From positions 62,001 through 126,000 of the forward strand of contig NZ_PNOS01000003.1 in the NCBI RefSeq assembly GCF_002869745.1: DNA of 64,000 nucleotides, given 5' to 3'. Within the stretch, counting starts at the first letter, position 1, and every line of letters begins with the position of its first letter. The translations under genes and the position numbers were made by a program. Of this stretch, positions 57,491-64,000 are shown one piece after another. The DNA is from Oceaniglobus roseus. GTDB lineage: Bacteria; Pseudomonadota; Alphaproteobacteria; Rhodobacterales; Rhodobacteraceae. The notes under the pieces were generated by a model. That model worked only from the letters and a program-made list of their open reading frames with translations. It ran no database searches and had not been told where the DNA came from.

Positions 57491-60400
57491 CTAGAGACCC
57501 GGCTTGCGGCGGAGGTCCAGCGTCATCGGGAAGGCCGGGTGGGGCGACTCGGGCACCGGGCGGTAGCTGCCGGGCGTGTGGCCGAAAGGCTGGAACCGCG
57601 CCAGCCGCCGCGCCTCGGCCTCGTTGCCGTTGACAGGGAAGGTGTCGTAGTTGCGCCCGCCCGGGTGCGCCACGTGGTAGGTGCAGCCGCCAAGCGCCTT
57701 GCCCGTCCAGGTGTCGAAGATGTCGAAGGTCAGCGGCGCGTGGACCGGCAGCACCGGGTGCAGCGCGAGCGGCGGCTGCCAGGCCTTGTAACGCACCGCG
57801 CCGACCGAGACGCCGCCGGTGCCGGTCTTCGTCAGCGGCACCTGTCGGCGGTTGCAGGTGACGATGTAGCGGTCGGGGTCCGAGGTCGTGAGCTTCGCCT
57901 GGAGCCGTTCGACCGAGCTGTCGGTATAGCGGACGGTGCCGCCGATGGCGCCGGTCTCGCCCAGCACGTGCCAGGGTTCCAGCGCGAGGCGCAGTTCCAG
58001 GTTCACGCCCTCGACGTCGATCTCGCCGCAGAACGGGAAGCGGAACTCGGACTGGGCCTCGAACCACTCGGACTGCATCTCGAAGCCGTGGTCGCGCAGG
58101 TCGCGCAGCACGTCGAGGAAATCCTCCCAGATGAAGTGGGGCAGCATGAAGCGGTCCTGCAGCGTGTTGCCCCAGCGGGTCAGCGTGCCCTTGACCGGGT
58201 TCTGCCACATCCGCGCGATGAGGGCGCGCAGCAGGAGTTGCTGAGCGAGCGACATGCGCGGATCGGGCGGCATCTCGAAGCCGCGGAACTCGACCAGGCC
58301 GAGGCGGCCGGTGGGGCCGTCGGGAGAGTAGAGCTTGTCGATGCAGATTTCGGCGCGATGGGTGTTGCCGGTGACGTCGACCAGCAGGTTCCGCAGCAGC
58401 CGGTCCACCAGCCAGGGCGGCGGCGCGGTGCCTTCGCCGGGCGCCGGGATCTGCTCCAGCGCGATCTCGAGTTCATAGAGCGCGTCCATCCGCGCCTCGT
58501 CGATCCGGGGGGCCTGCGACGTGGGGCCGACGAACATGCCGGAGAAGAGGTAGGAGAGCGAGGGGTGCCGGTTCCAGTGCAGGATCAGCGAGGCGAGAAG
58601 GTCGGGGCGGCGCAGGAACGGGCTGTCGGTGGGATTGGCACCGCCGACGACCACGTGGTTGCCGCCGCCGGTCCCGGTGTGCCGCCCGTCGATCATGAAC
58701 TTGTCGGCCCCGAGGCGGCACTGGCGCGCCTCCTCGTAGACGGCCTCGGTGGTGGCGACGCAGTCGTCCCAGCTGGATGCGGGGTGGATGTTCACTTCGA
58801 TCACGCCGGGGTCGGGGGCGACGCGGATCACGTTCAGGCGCGGATCGTGGGGCGGTCCGTAGCCTTCGATGTGGACGGGCAGCCCCTGCGCTTCGGCAGC
58901 GGCCTCGGCGGCGGCGACGAGTTCGAGGTAGTCCTCGACGCTTTCCGTGGGCGGCATGAAGACGCAGAGGCGGCCGTCGCGGGGTTCGACCGAGATGGCG
59001 GTGCGGATGCTGCCGCCAAGTTCGCCCAGCTGCTGCTCGACCCGGTCCTGGGTCGGTTCGGACGCGGTGAAGGCGGCGCGGGCCTGGGTGCGCTCGGCGG
59101 CCTGTTCCTCGGTCTCGACCGGGTCGGGGCCGAAGTCGGGCAGGGGGCCGCGCGGCGCGAAGGGGTCCATCGGCACGACATGGGGATAGCTTGCCGCGGG
59201 AATGTGCGGCAGGGAGTTCAGCGGCAGACGATAGCCCACGGGGCTGTCGCCTGGGACGAGGTAGAGGTGCTTCCTGCGCACCTTCCATTTCTCGCTGCGC
59301 CAGCCCGAGGTGGATTTCGCCTGCCACTTCTGCACCGGCAGCACCACGCCCGAAGGCTCGGTCAGGCCCCGGGCGAAGACGCGGGCGATCCGCATACGCT
59401 CCTCCGGGTCCTTCAGTTTCGAGTTCTCGGGGGTGACGTTCTCGGGGAGGTTCGCCTCCTTCACGATCCACTCCGCCGGGTCCTCGTAGGCGGGCATCAC
59501 GTTCTCGGTCGGCACGCCCAGTTCCCCGGCGATGCCTTCCAGCAGCTTCGTCGCCTGCTCGGGGGTGGCGCCAGCGTCCTGGCCTTCCTCGGCAACCAGG
59601 TCGGGGTTCTTCCACACCGGCTTGCCGTCGGTCCGCCAGTAGAGCGAGAAGGTCCAGCGCGGCAGCGTCTCGCCGGGATACCATTTGCCCTGGCCGTAGT
59701 GCAGGAAACCGCCGGGCGCGAAGCGGTCGCGCAACCGGCGGATCAGCTTGTCGGCGAAGGCACGCTTCGTCGGACCCACGGCGCCGGTGTTCCACTCCTC
59801 GGCCTCGAAGTCGTCGATGCTGACGAAGGTCGGCTCGCCGCCCATGGTCAGGCGCACGTCCCCCTCGGCCAGCGCGCGGTCCACTTTCTGGCCGAGGGCG
59901 TTCAGGGCCTGCCAGCTTTCGTCCGAGAAGGGCTTGGTGATGCGCGGATGCTCGGCCACGCGCTTTACCTGCATGTCGAAGCTGAAATCGACCTCGGCGA
60001 AGCTGGCGAGCCCCGAGATCGGCGCGGCGTTGCGGTAGTGGGGGGTCGCGGCGAGGGGGATGTGGGATTCCCCCGCCAGCAACCCCGAAGTGGGGTCGAG
60101 GCCGATCCAGCCCGCGCCGGGCAGGTATACCTCGGCCCAGGCGTGCAGGTCGGTGAAGTCGTGGTCGGTCCCCGCGGGACCGTCGAGCGCCACGAGGTCG
60201 GGCTTCAGCTGGATCAGGTAGCCCGAGACGAACCGCGCGGCGAGGCCGAGGTGGCGCAGCGCCTGCACCAGCAGCCATGTCGTGTCGCGGCACGAGCCCT
60301 TGCCGGTGGTGAAGGTTTCCTCCGGGGTCTGCACCCCGGGCTCCATCCGGATGACATAGCCGATTTCCTGCGACAGGCGGCTGTTCAGCCCGACGACGAA

Positions 60401-60829
60401 GTCGATGGTGCGCTGCTTATCGCGCGGGACGCTGTCGAGGAAGGCCTGGAGCTTCGGCCCGGCGGGCTCGGGCGTCATGTAGATCGACAGGTCTTCGGAG
60501 ATGTCGGCGGGATAGGCGAAGGGCCAGTCCTCGGCCGTCTCCTCGACGAAGAAGTCGAACGGGTTGTAGACCGACATGTCGGCGGTCACGTCCACCTCGA
60601 TCTTCAGCTCGCGCACCGGCTCGGGGAAGACGTAGCGGGCCAGCCAGTTGCCGTAGGGATCCTGCTGGTGGTTCACGAAATGCGGCTGGGGCGAGACCCG
60701 GAGGGCGTGCGAGATCACCCGCGTCCGGCTTTGCGGCGCGGGCCGCAGGCGGATGATCTGCGGCCCAAGCGTCACCGGACGGTCGTATCTGTAGTGGGTC
60801 AGGTGGTAGATGCTGGCGTAGATCGACAT
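57491..60829 (-). CDS. Giant transglutaminase-family protein with DUF2126 domain
   Basis: Protein of 1112 residues, the usual length for this family. An N-terminal transglutaminase domain (residues 1 to about 290) holds the triad Cys180 ([21 protein letters not shown]), His229 ([17 protein letters not shown]) and Asp245 (GLDPTSGL). The remainder is DUF2126, an ATP-grasp-like or amidoligase-related region with [68 protein letters not shown] and [26 protein letters not shown]. No signal peptide. Such proteins often accompany a second, shorter alpha-E/DUF403 and circularly permuted ATP-grasp set, which is not in this window. Substrate unknown. Confidence 0.92.
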   Translation of the reverse strand: MSIYASIYHLTHYRYDRPVTLGPQIIRLRPAPQSRTRVISHALRVSPQPHFVNHQQDPYGNWLARYVFPEPVRELKIEVDVTADMSVYNPFDFFVEETAEDWPFAYPADISEDLSIYMTPEPAGPKLQAFLDSVPRDKQRTIDFVVGLNSRLSQEIGYVIRMEPGVQTPEETFTTGKGSCRDTTWLLVQALRHLGLAARFVSGYLIQLKPDLVALDGPAGTDHDFTDLHAWAEVYLPGAGWIGLDPTSGLLAGESHIPLAATPHYRNAAPISGLASFAEVDFSFDMQVKRVAEHPRITKPFSDESWQALNALGQKVDRALAEGDVRLTMGGEPTFVSIDDFEAEEWNTGAVGPTKRAFADKLIRRLRDRFAPGGFLHYGQGKWYPGETLPRWTFSLYWRTDGKPVWKNPDLVAEEGQDAGATPEQATKLLEGIAGELGVPTENVMPAYEDPAEWIVKEANLPENVTPENSKLKDPEERMRIARVFARGLTEPSGVVLPVQKWQAKSTSGWRSEKWKVRRKHLYLVPGDSPVGYRLPLNSLPHIPAASYPHVVPMDPFAPRGPLPDFGPDPVETEEQAAERTQARAAFTASEPTQDRVEQQLGELGGSIRTAISVEPRDGRLCVFMPPTESVEDYLELVAAAEAAAEAQGLPVHIEGYGPPHDPRLNVIRVAPDPGVIEVNIHPASSWDDCVATTEAVYEEARQCRLGADKFMIDGRHTGTGGGNHVVVGGANPTDSPFLRRPDLLASLILHWNRHPSLSYLFSGMFVGPTSQAPRIDEARMDALYELEIALEQIPAPGEGTAPPPWLVDRLLRNLLVDVTGNTHRAEICIDKLYSPDGPTGRLGLVEFRGFEMPPDPRMSLAQQLLLRALIARMWQNPVKGTLTRWGNTLQDRFMLPHFIWEDFLDVLRDLRDHGFEMQSEWFEAQSEFRFPFCGEIDVEGVNLELRLALEPWHVLGETGAIGGTVRYTDSSVERLQAKLTTSDPDRYIVTCNRRQVPLTKTGTGGVSVGAVRYKAWQPPLALHPVLPVHAPLTFDIFDTWTGKALGGCTYHVAHPGGRNYDTFPVNGNEAEARRLARFQPFGHTPGSYRPVPESPHPAFPMTLDLRRKPGL

Positions 60830-60952
60830 GGCGGCCCTTGCAGTCCGGAACTCCCTTATGTGGTTTCACAAACCGCCCGCTTGCACCATCCCCTTGTGGT
60901 CCGGCCCGTCCCCGCGGGGACGATGCCGCTTTCTTCGGCGGAAACCGCTCCG

Positions 60953-61987
60953 TCAGCCGCGATAGGCGGCGATCAGGCTGTGGATGAAGCCGAGCTTCTC
61001 CATCACCGGCGTCGAAAGCACGAAGGGATAGAGGTCGGGCTGGCCGAGCGAGCGGTTGACCGAGTTGATCGCGATGGTCAGCGGCACCCAGGCGTCCACC
61101 ACCTCCTGCGCGCCGGGGGCGGCGTAGGGATCGAACTGGAACATGTTGCCGAAGGTCATGGTGCCCCCCGCGCGGGGATCGCAGGTGATGCCGTAGGACC
61201 AGGCGGTCTCAAGCCCGTCGATCATGTGGATCCAGTGCGCCCAGGTCTCGGCCCAGTCCTCCCAGGCGTGGGCGGTGGCATAGGTGCTGACATGGGCCTG
61301 CATCCAGTCGGCGGGGGGCCCGGACTCGTAATGCCGCTTCAGCGCCGCGCCGTAATCCTCGCGCTCGTCGCCGAACAGGGCGCGGAACTCGTCGATCCGG
61401 TCGCTGTCGCGGACCAGCCGGTCCCAGTAGTAATGGCCGACCTCGTGGCGCATGTGGCCGACGAGGGTGCGATAGGGCTCTCCCATCGAGGTGCGGCGCT
61501 GCTCGCGCTCGGCGTCGTCGCCTTCCGCGATGTTCAGGGTGATGAGCCCCTCGGCATGGCCGGTCATCACCGGCTCGGTCGTGCCGTCCTCCTTCACCGT
61601 GTCGGCGAGGAAGTCGAAGGCGAGGCCGTTCGCCGGATCCTCCTCCTTCGTCGGCATCGGGAGGTTCCAGCGCATGAGCGAATAGAACAGCTGCCGCTTC
61701 GCCAGCTCGATCGCCGCCCAGAGCTCGCGGTTCTCCTCGCTCGAGATGTCGGGAACCGTGCGGTTGTGGCGGCAGGCGGTGCAGAAGGTCTCGGGCGCGG
61801 GATCGGTGACGATCCAGTTGCAGCCTGCCGCGCCCGCGTTGGCGCAGACCAGCGGCGGCGTCGGCCCGGCGAGCGAGACCATGTCGAAGGCATTGGGGTC
61901 ATAGGCCAGGCCGTTGCCGCAGGAGAGGCAGGCCTGGTTGTCGAAGTAGACTTCGTTCCCGCAGGTCTTGCAGGCGAACCGTTTCAT
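60953..61987 (-). CDS. Zinc-ribbon metallopeptidase (putative zinc-binding metallopeptidase family)
   Basis: Cytoplasmic protein of 344 residues. An N-terminal zinc ribbon has CKTCGNEVYFDNQACLSCG and a second CANAGAAGCNW with CTACRHN. The central catalytic motif is MRHEVGHYYWDRLV (HExxH), with later EDYGAALKRHYESGP and AWEDWAETWAHWIHMID supplying a possible third ligand (Glu or Asp). The family is a gluzincin-like peptidase commonly encoded beside transglutaminase/DUF2126 genes, as here. GGAG precedes the ATG at 61987. It reads leftwards towards the transglutaminase-family gene 123 bases on. Confidence 0.87.
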   Translation of the reverse strand: MKRFACKTCGNEVYFDNQACLSCGNGLAYDPNAFDMVSLAGPTPPLVCANAGAAGCNWIVTDPAPETFCTACRHNRTVPDISSEENRELWAAIELAKRQLFYSLMRWNLPMPTKEEDPANGLAFDFLADTVKEDGTTEPVMTGHAEGLITLNIAEGDDAEREQRRTSMGEPYRTLVGHMRHEVGHYYWDRLVRDSDRIDEFRALFGDEREDYGAALKRHYESGPPADWMQAHVSTYATAHAWEDWAETWAHWIHMIDGLETAWSYGITCDPRAGGTMTFGNMFQFDPYAAPGAQEVVDAWVPLTIAINSVNRSLGQPDLYPFVLSTPVMEKLGFIHSLIAAYRG

Positions 61988-62043
61988 TGGGGGAAACTCC
62001 GGTGGTGGTGCCGGACAACGGGGCAGGGCGCGCGCGGGTTCCC

Positions 62044-62202
62044 TCAGCGCGCCCGGGCCGCGCCGAGCCGCAGCAGCCGGTCGGCGCACCACCCGGCCCC
62101 GCCCGCCGCGAGCAGGCCCCAGGCGGCCCAGATGGCGAAGAGCGCCATGAACACCAGCACGAAGGCCGAGACGAGGAAGGCGTTGGTATAGTCCTCGACC
62201 AT
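62044..62202 (-). CDS. Small membrane peptide (52 aa)
   Basis: Possible small protein MVEDYTNAFLVSAFVLVFMALFAIWAAWGLLAAGGAGWCADRLLRLGAARAR: one long hydrophobic helix, then a basic tail, so an N-out/C-in single-pass topology would fit. Its ATG is 17 bases after the DUF305 gene stop; the only ribosome-site candidate (GGGGA) is rather far upstream. The codon use is like the neighbours. No family recognised. Confidence 0.55.
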   Translation of the reverse strand: MVEDYTNAFLVSAFVLVFMALFAIWAAWGLLAAGGAGWCADRLLRLGAARAR

Positions 62203-62219
62203 GGGCGCGCGCCGGTCCC

Positions 62220-62576
62220 CTATTCCCCGTGCTGCGCGAGCCAGTCGCGCATCCAGGCGATCTCGCCGCTCTGGGCGTCGCGGATCCGTTCGGCCAGGGC
62301 GCGCACCTCGGGATCCTTGCCGTGGGCCAGGACATAGTCGGCCATGGCGATCGCGCCCTCGTGGTGCGGGATCATCGCGGCGAGGAAGTCGCGGTCGGGA
62401 TCGCCCGTGGGGGCGATGTCCATGTCGCTGTGCATCTTCTCCATCATCGCCGCCCAGTCGTCGCCGCCCTGGGCCATGTGGCCCGCGTGGTCCATGCCGG
62501 ACATCGGCATCTCGGCGGCGAGGGGAAGCGCGGTGGCGGTGAAGGCGGCGAGGGTCAGGGCGAGGGGGCGAAACAT
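62220..62576 (-). CDS. DUF305 family secreted protein
   Basis: Periplasmic protein of 118 residues: signal peptide MFRPLALTLAAFTATALPLAAE, then a His/Met-rich segment (MPMSGMDHAGHMAQGG) and the DUF305 core MIPHHEGAIAMADYVLAHGKDPEVRALAERI with a conserved ferritin-like HHxxA helix. Copper or other metal binding is likely from MxxM and HH motifs. GGAGC precedes the ATG at 62576. It may form a small unit with the 52-residue membrane peptide downstream. Confidence 0.9.
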   Translation of the reverse strand: MFRPLALTLAAFTATALPLAAEMPMSGMDHAGHMAQGGDDWAAMMEKMHSDMDIAPTGDPDRDFLAAMIPHHEGAIAMADYVLAHGKDPEVRALAERIRDAQSGEIAWMRDWLAQHGE

Positions 62577-62646
62577 CTTCGTTGCTCCGGAATGGTGGTC
62601 TGCCGCGAAGATTTCGCAGGGTTCCGGTGCGGGCAGGCAAATCACC

Positions 62647-63771
62647 TCAGCGTGAGGCGGCGCGGGCCTCGGCCAGGGCGCCGGGCAGGTGGGCGTCGAG
62701 CAGTTCCAGGTCCTCCGCCGTGCCGCAGCTGATGCGGATGCAGCGGTCCCCAGGCGCGGCGAAGGGCATCCGCACGAACAGGCCGCGGGCGATCAGCCCG
62801 TTCAGCACCCGGCGGGCCAGCGCGCCGTCGCCGCCGCAGTCCACCGCGACGAAGTTGGTGGCCGAGGGCAGGGCCGCCAGCCCGTGCCGCCGGGCGATGG
62901 CGGCGATGATCTCGCGGCTCTGCGCGATCTTCGCCACCGTGTCGCGCAGGTGCTCCGCATCGTCCAGCGCGGCGAGCGCACCGGCCTGGGCGATGCGGTT
63001 GACGCCGAAGTGGTTCCTGACCCGGTCGAAGGCGGCGATCAGGTCGGCCGGGCCGATGGCATAGCCGATCCGCGCCCCCGCCAGCCCGTAGGCCTTCGAG
63101 AAGGTGCGCATCCGGATCAGCCGCGGATCGGAGGGGTTCAGCGGCGGGATCGCCTGGGGCGGGGCGCAGTCGGAATAGGCCTCGTCCAGCACCAGCAGCG
63201 TCTCGGGCGGCAGGGCGCCGAGCATGGCCGACAGCGTCTCGGTGTCGTGGAAGCCGCCGAGGGGGTTGTCGGGATTGGCGAGGTAGAGGAGCTTTGCCCG
63301 GGTGTCGTGCGCCTTGCCGACCAGCGCCACGGGATCGGCGCGGTCGTCGAGGTAGGGCACCCTGTGCAGCGCCCCGCCGAAGCCGGTGACGTGGTAGTTG
63401 AAGGTCGGATAGGCGCCGTCGGACGTCACCACCGTGTCCCCCGGCCCCACGGTCAGGCGCACGAGGTGGCCGAGCAGCGCGTCGATCCCCTCGCCGACGA
63501 CGATGTGCTCCGGGGCGATGCCGTGGTGGTCGGCGAGCGCCCGGCGCAGGTCGTGGTTCTCGGGGTCGCCGTACATCCAGGCGCCCTCGGCGGCCTCGGC
63601 CATGGCGGCGACGGCGCGGGGCGAGGGGCCGAAGACCGACTCGTTGGCGCCGAGACGGGCGGCGAAGCGCTTGCCCCGCTGCCGCTCCTGCGCCTCGGGT
63701 CCGACGAAGGGGACGGTGGCGGGCAGGGAGGCGGCGAGGGGTGTCAGGCGGTCGGGCATCGGCGTTCTCAT
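62647..63771 (-). CDS. PLP-dependent aminotransferase, histidinol-phosphate aminotransferase-like
   Basis: Cytosolic class I/II aminotransferase of 374 residues. Motifs: LGANESVFGPSPRAVAAM, GDPENHDLRRALADHHG, VVGEGIDALLGHLVRLTVGPGDTVV, YLANPDNPLGG (cofactor-binding Asn), LDEAYSDCAPP (Asp), RTFSKAYGLAGARIGYAIG (PLP Lys in the SK pair) and the substrate Arg in RISCGT. This is the HisC-like subgroup, which also acts on aromatic amino acids. No his genes are nearby, so its substrate is open. Start 63771 is supported by GGGAA only 3 bases upstream; ATG 63759 is an alternative. Confidence 0.88.
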   Translation of the reverse strand: MRTPMPDRLTPLAASLPATVPFVGPEAQERQRGKRFAARLGANESVFGPSPRAVAAMAEAAEGAWMYGDPENHDLRRALADHHGIAPEHIVVGEGIDALLGHLVRLTVGPGDTVVTSDGAYPTFNYHVTGFGGALHRVPYLDDRADPVALVGKAHDTRAKLLYLANPDNPLGGFHDTETLSAMLGALPPETLLVLDEAYSDCAPPQAIPPLNPSDPRLIRMRTFSKAYGLAGARIGYAIGPADLIAAFDRVRNHFGVNRIAQAGALAALDDAEHLRDTVAKIAQSREIIAAIARRHGLAALPSATNFVAVDCGGDGALARRVLNGLIARGLFVRMPFAAPGDRCIRISCGTAEDLELLDAHLPGALAEARAASR

Positions 63772-63870
63772 CGGTTCCCTGTCGGTGCGATCCGCGCCTC
63801 CCTAGCAGGTTCCGCGGGGCCGGGACAGGGCGGGGTTTGCCTTGGCCCGCGTTGCGTGCAAGCTGGCGCC

Positions 63871-64000
63871 ATGGCAGTCTCGCGCGACAGGATCAGACGG
63901 TTGCTCGGCACGCCCGCCTGCCGGTTCGCGGAGGTGCGCGAGACCGGGCGCGCGGGCGACCTGCGGCACCTCGATTTCACGACCGGCGACGGCGCGACTG
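63871..64000 (+). CDS. N-terminal fragment of an unidentified protein (cut by window end)
   Basis: Forward frame beginning MAVSRDRIRRLLGTPACRFAEVRE and continuing through RHLDFTTGDGA to the window edge, 43 codons seen. No family can be assigned from so little. The ATG lies 99 bases from the divergent aminotransferase start; the upstream sequence CAAGCTGGCGCC has no strong ribosome site. High third-position GC fits a real gene. Confidence 0.5.
   Translation, partial: MAVSRDRIRRLLGTPACRFAEVRETGRAGDLRHLDFTTGDGAT

Noticed and set aside
57386-62191. A 1601-codon forward open frame antisense to the transglutaminase and metallopeptidase genes
   Set aside because: It is composed of Arg/Gly/His/Val-rich text with no domain, typical of the antisense of high-GC genes; the opposite strand encodes clearly recognisable proteins.
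1-64000. Prophage, insertion sequence, toxin-antitoxin or defence system
   Set aside because: No integrase, transposase, recombinase, restriction, or recognised defence gene was found on either strand, and composition is even throughout.

Overview
The window is dense, GC-rich, gene-packed chromosomal DNA. Genes abut or overlap by ATGA/GTGA, and no tRNA, rRNA, insertion sequence, prophage or CRISPR array was seen. The gene content points to an alphaproteobacterium of the Rhodobacterales/Rhodobacteraceae: an FDH3-type formate dehydrogenase locus with DUF3305/DUF3306/TorD/FdhX, single-domain XylG with a ROK-type XylR, DUF6494/DUF6505 proteins, and short dispersed intergenic repeats. This assignment is an inference from gene content, not from a phylogenetic marker.

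Layout. 1-3.6 kb: a CUT2-type sugar ABC transporter (permease cut by the window edge, tandem ATPase) diverges from a GntR-like LacI regulator and gluconokinase, with two TTACCGGTAA operators between them. 3.6-18.0 kb: respiratory formate dehydrogenase and its accessory genes. fdhA, fdhB, the TAT peptide FdhX, a TorD chaperone, DUF3306 and DUF3305 read leftwards. The cytochrome b subunit and a 43-residue membrane peptide lie apart, behind a pair of glycine-zipper lipoproteins and an orphan gene. Rightwards run a polyferredoxin and an overlapping set DUF6494, Mrp ATPase, degenerate biotin-ligase-like protein, DUF6505; a cytochrome c fused to a condensed binding-protein-like domain reads leftwards between them. 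18-29.6 kb: mixed housekeeping and accessory genes (XRE regulator and desaturase, EamA exporter, NUDIX, DUF983, an EF-hand/ECF sigma/metal-sensor set, a PleD-like diguanylate cyclase with a pseudo-receiver, DUF3572, HAD, MttB-family methyltransferase, MltB).

29.6-38.7 kb: a probable catabolic operon for an unidentified nitrogenous compound. It has an NMT1-type ABC importer, a cytosine-deaminase-like amidohydrolase, an FAD oxidoreductase, two flavodoxin-fold reductases, a 2OG/IPNS-type dioxygenase, a creatininase-type amidohydrolase and a divergent RidA deaminase. 38.7-41 kb: two membrane transporters. 41-45.7 kb: a glucosylglycerol osmolyte set (GgpS-like glycosyltransferase, HAD phosphatase, GpsA, divergent GalU). 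45.8-55.6 kb: CMD-family protein and the complete xylose locus xylFHGBA with divergent xylR, which is translationally coupled to an FG-GAP/ASPIC secreted protein. 55.8-64 kb: MauG/CCP-type dihaem peroxidase, a giant transglutaminase/DUF2126 protein, a zinc-ribbon metallopeptidase, a small membrane peptide, DUF305, a HisC-like aminotransferase and the start of a last gene.

The most promising unusual items are the formate-dehydrogenase accessory module with two domain-degenerate proteins, the 29.6-38.7 kb catabolic operon, the split glucosylglycerol pathway, and two families of structured intergenic repeats. Functions are read from sequence recall and motifs only; no search was run.
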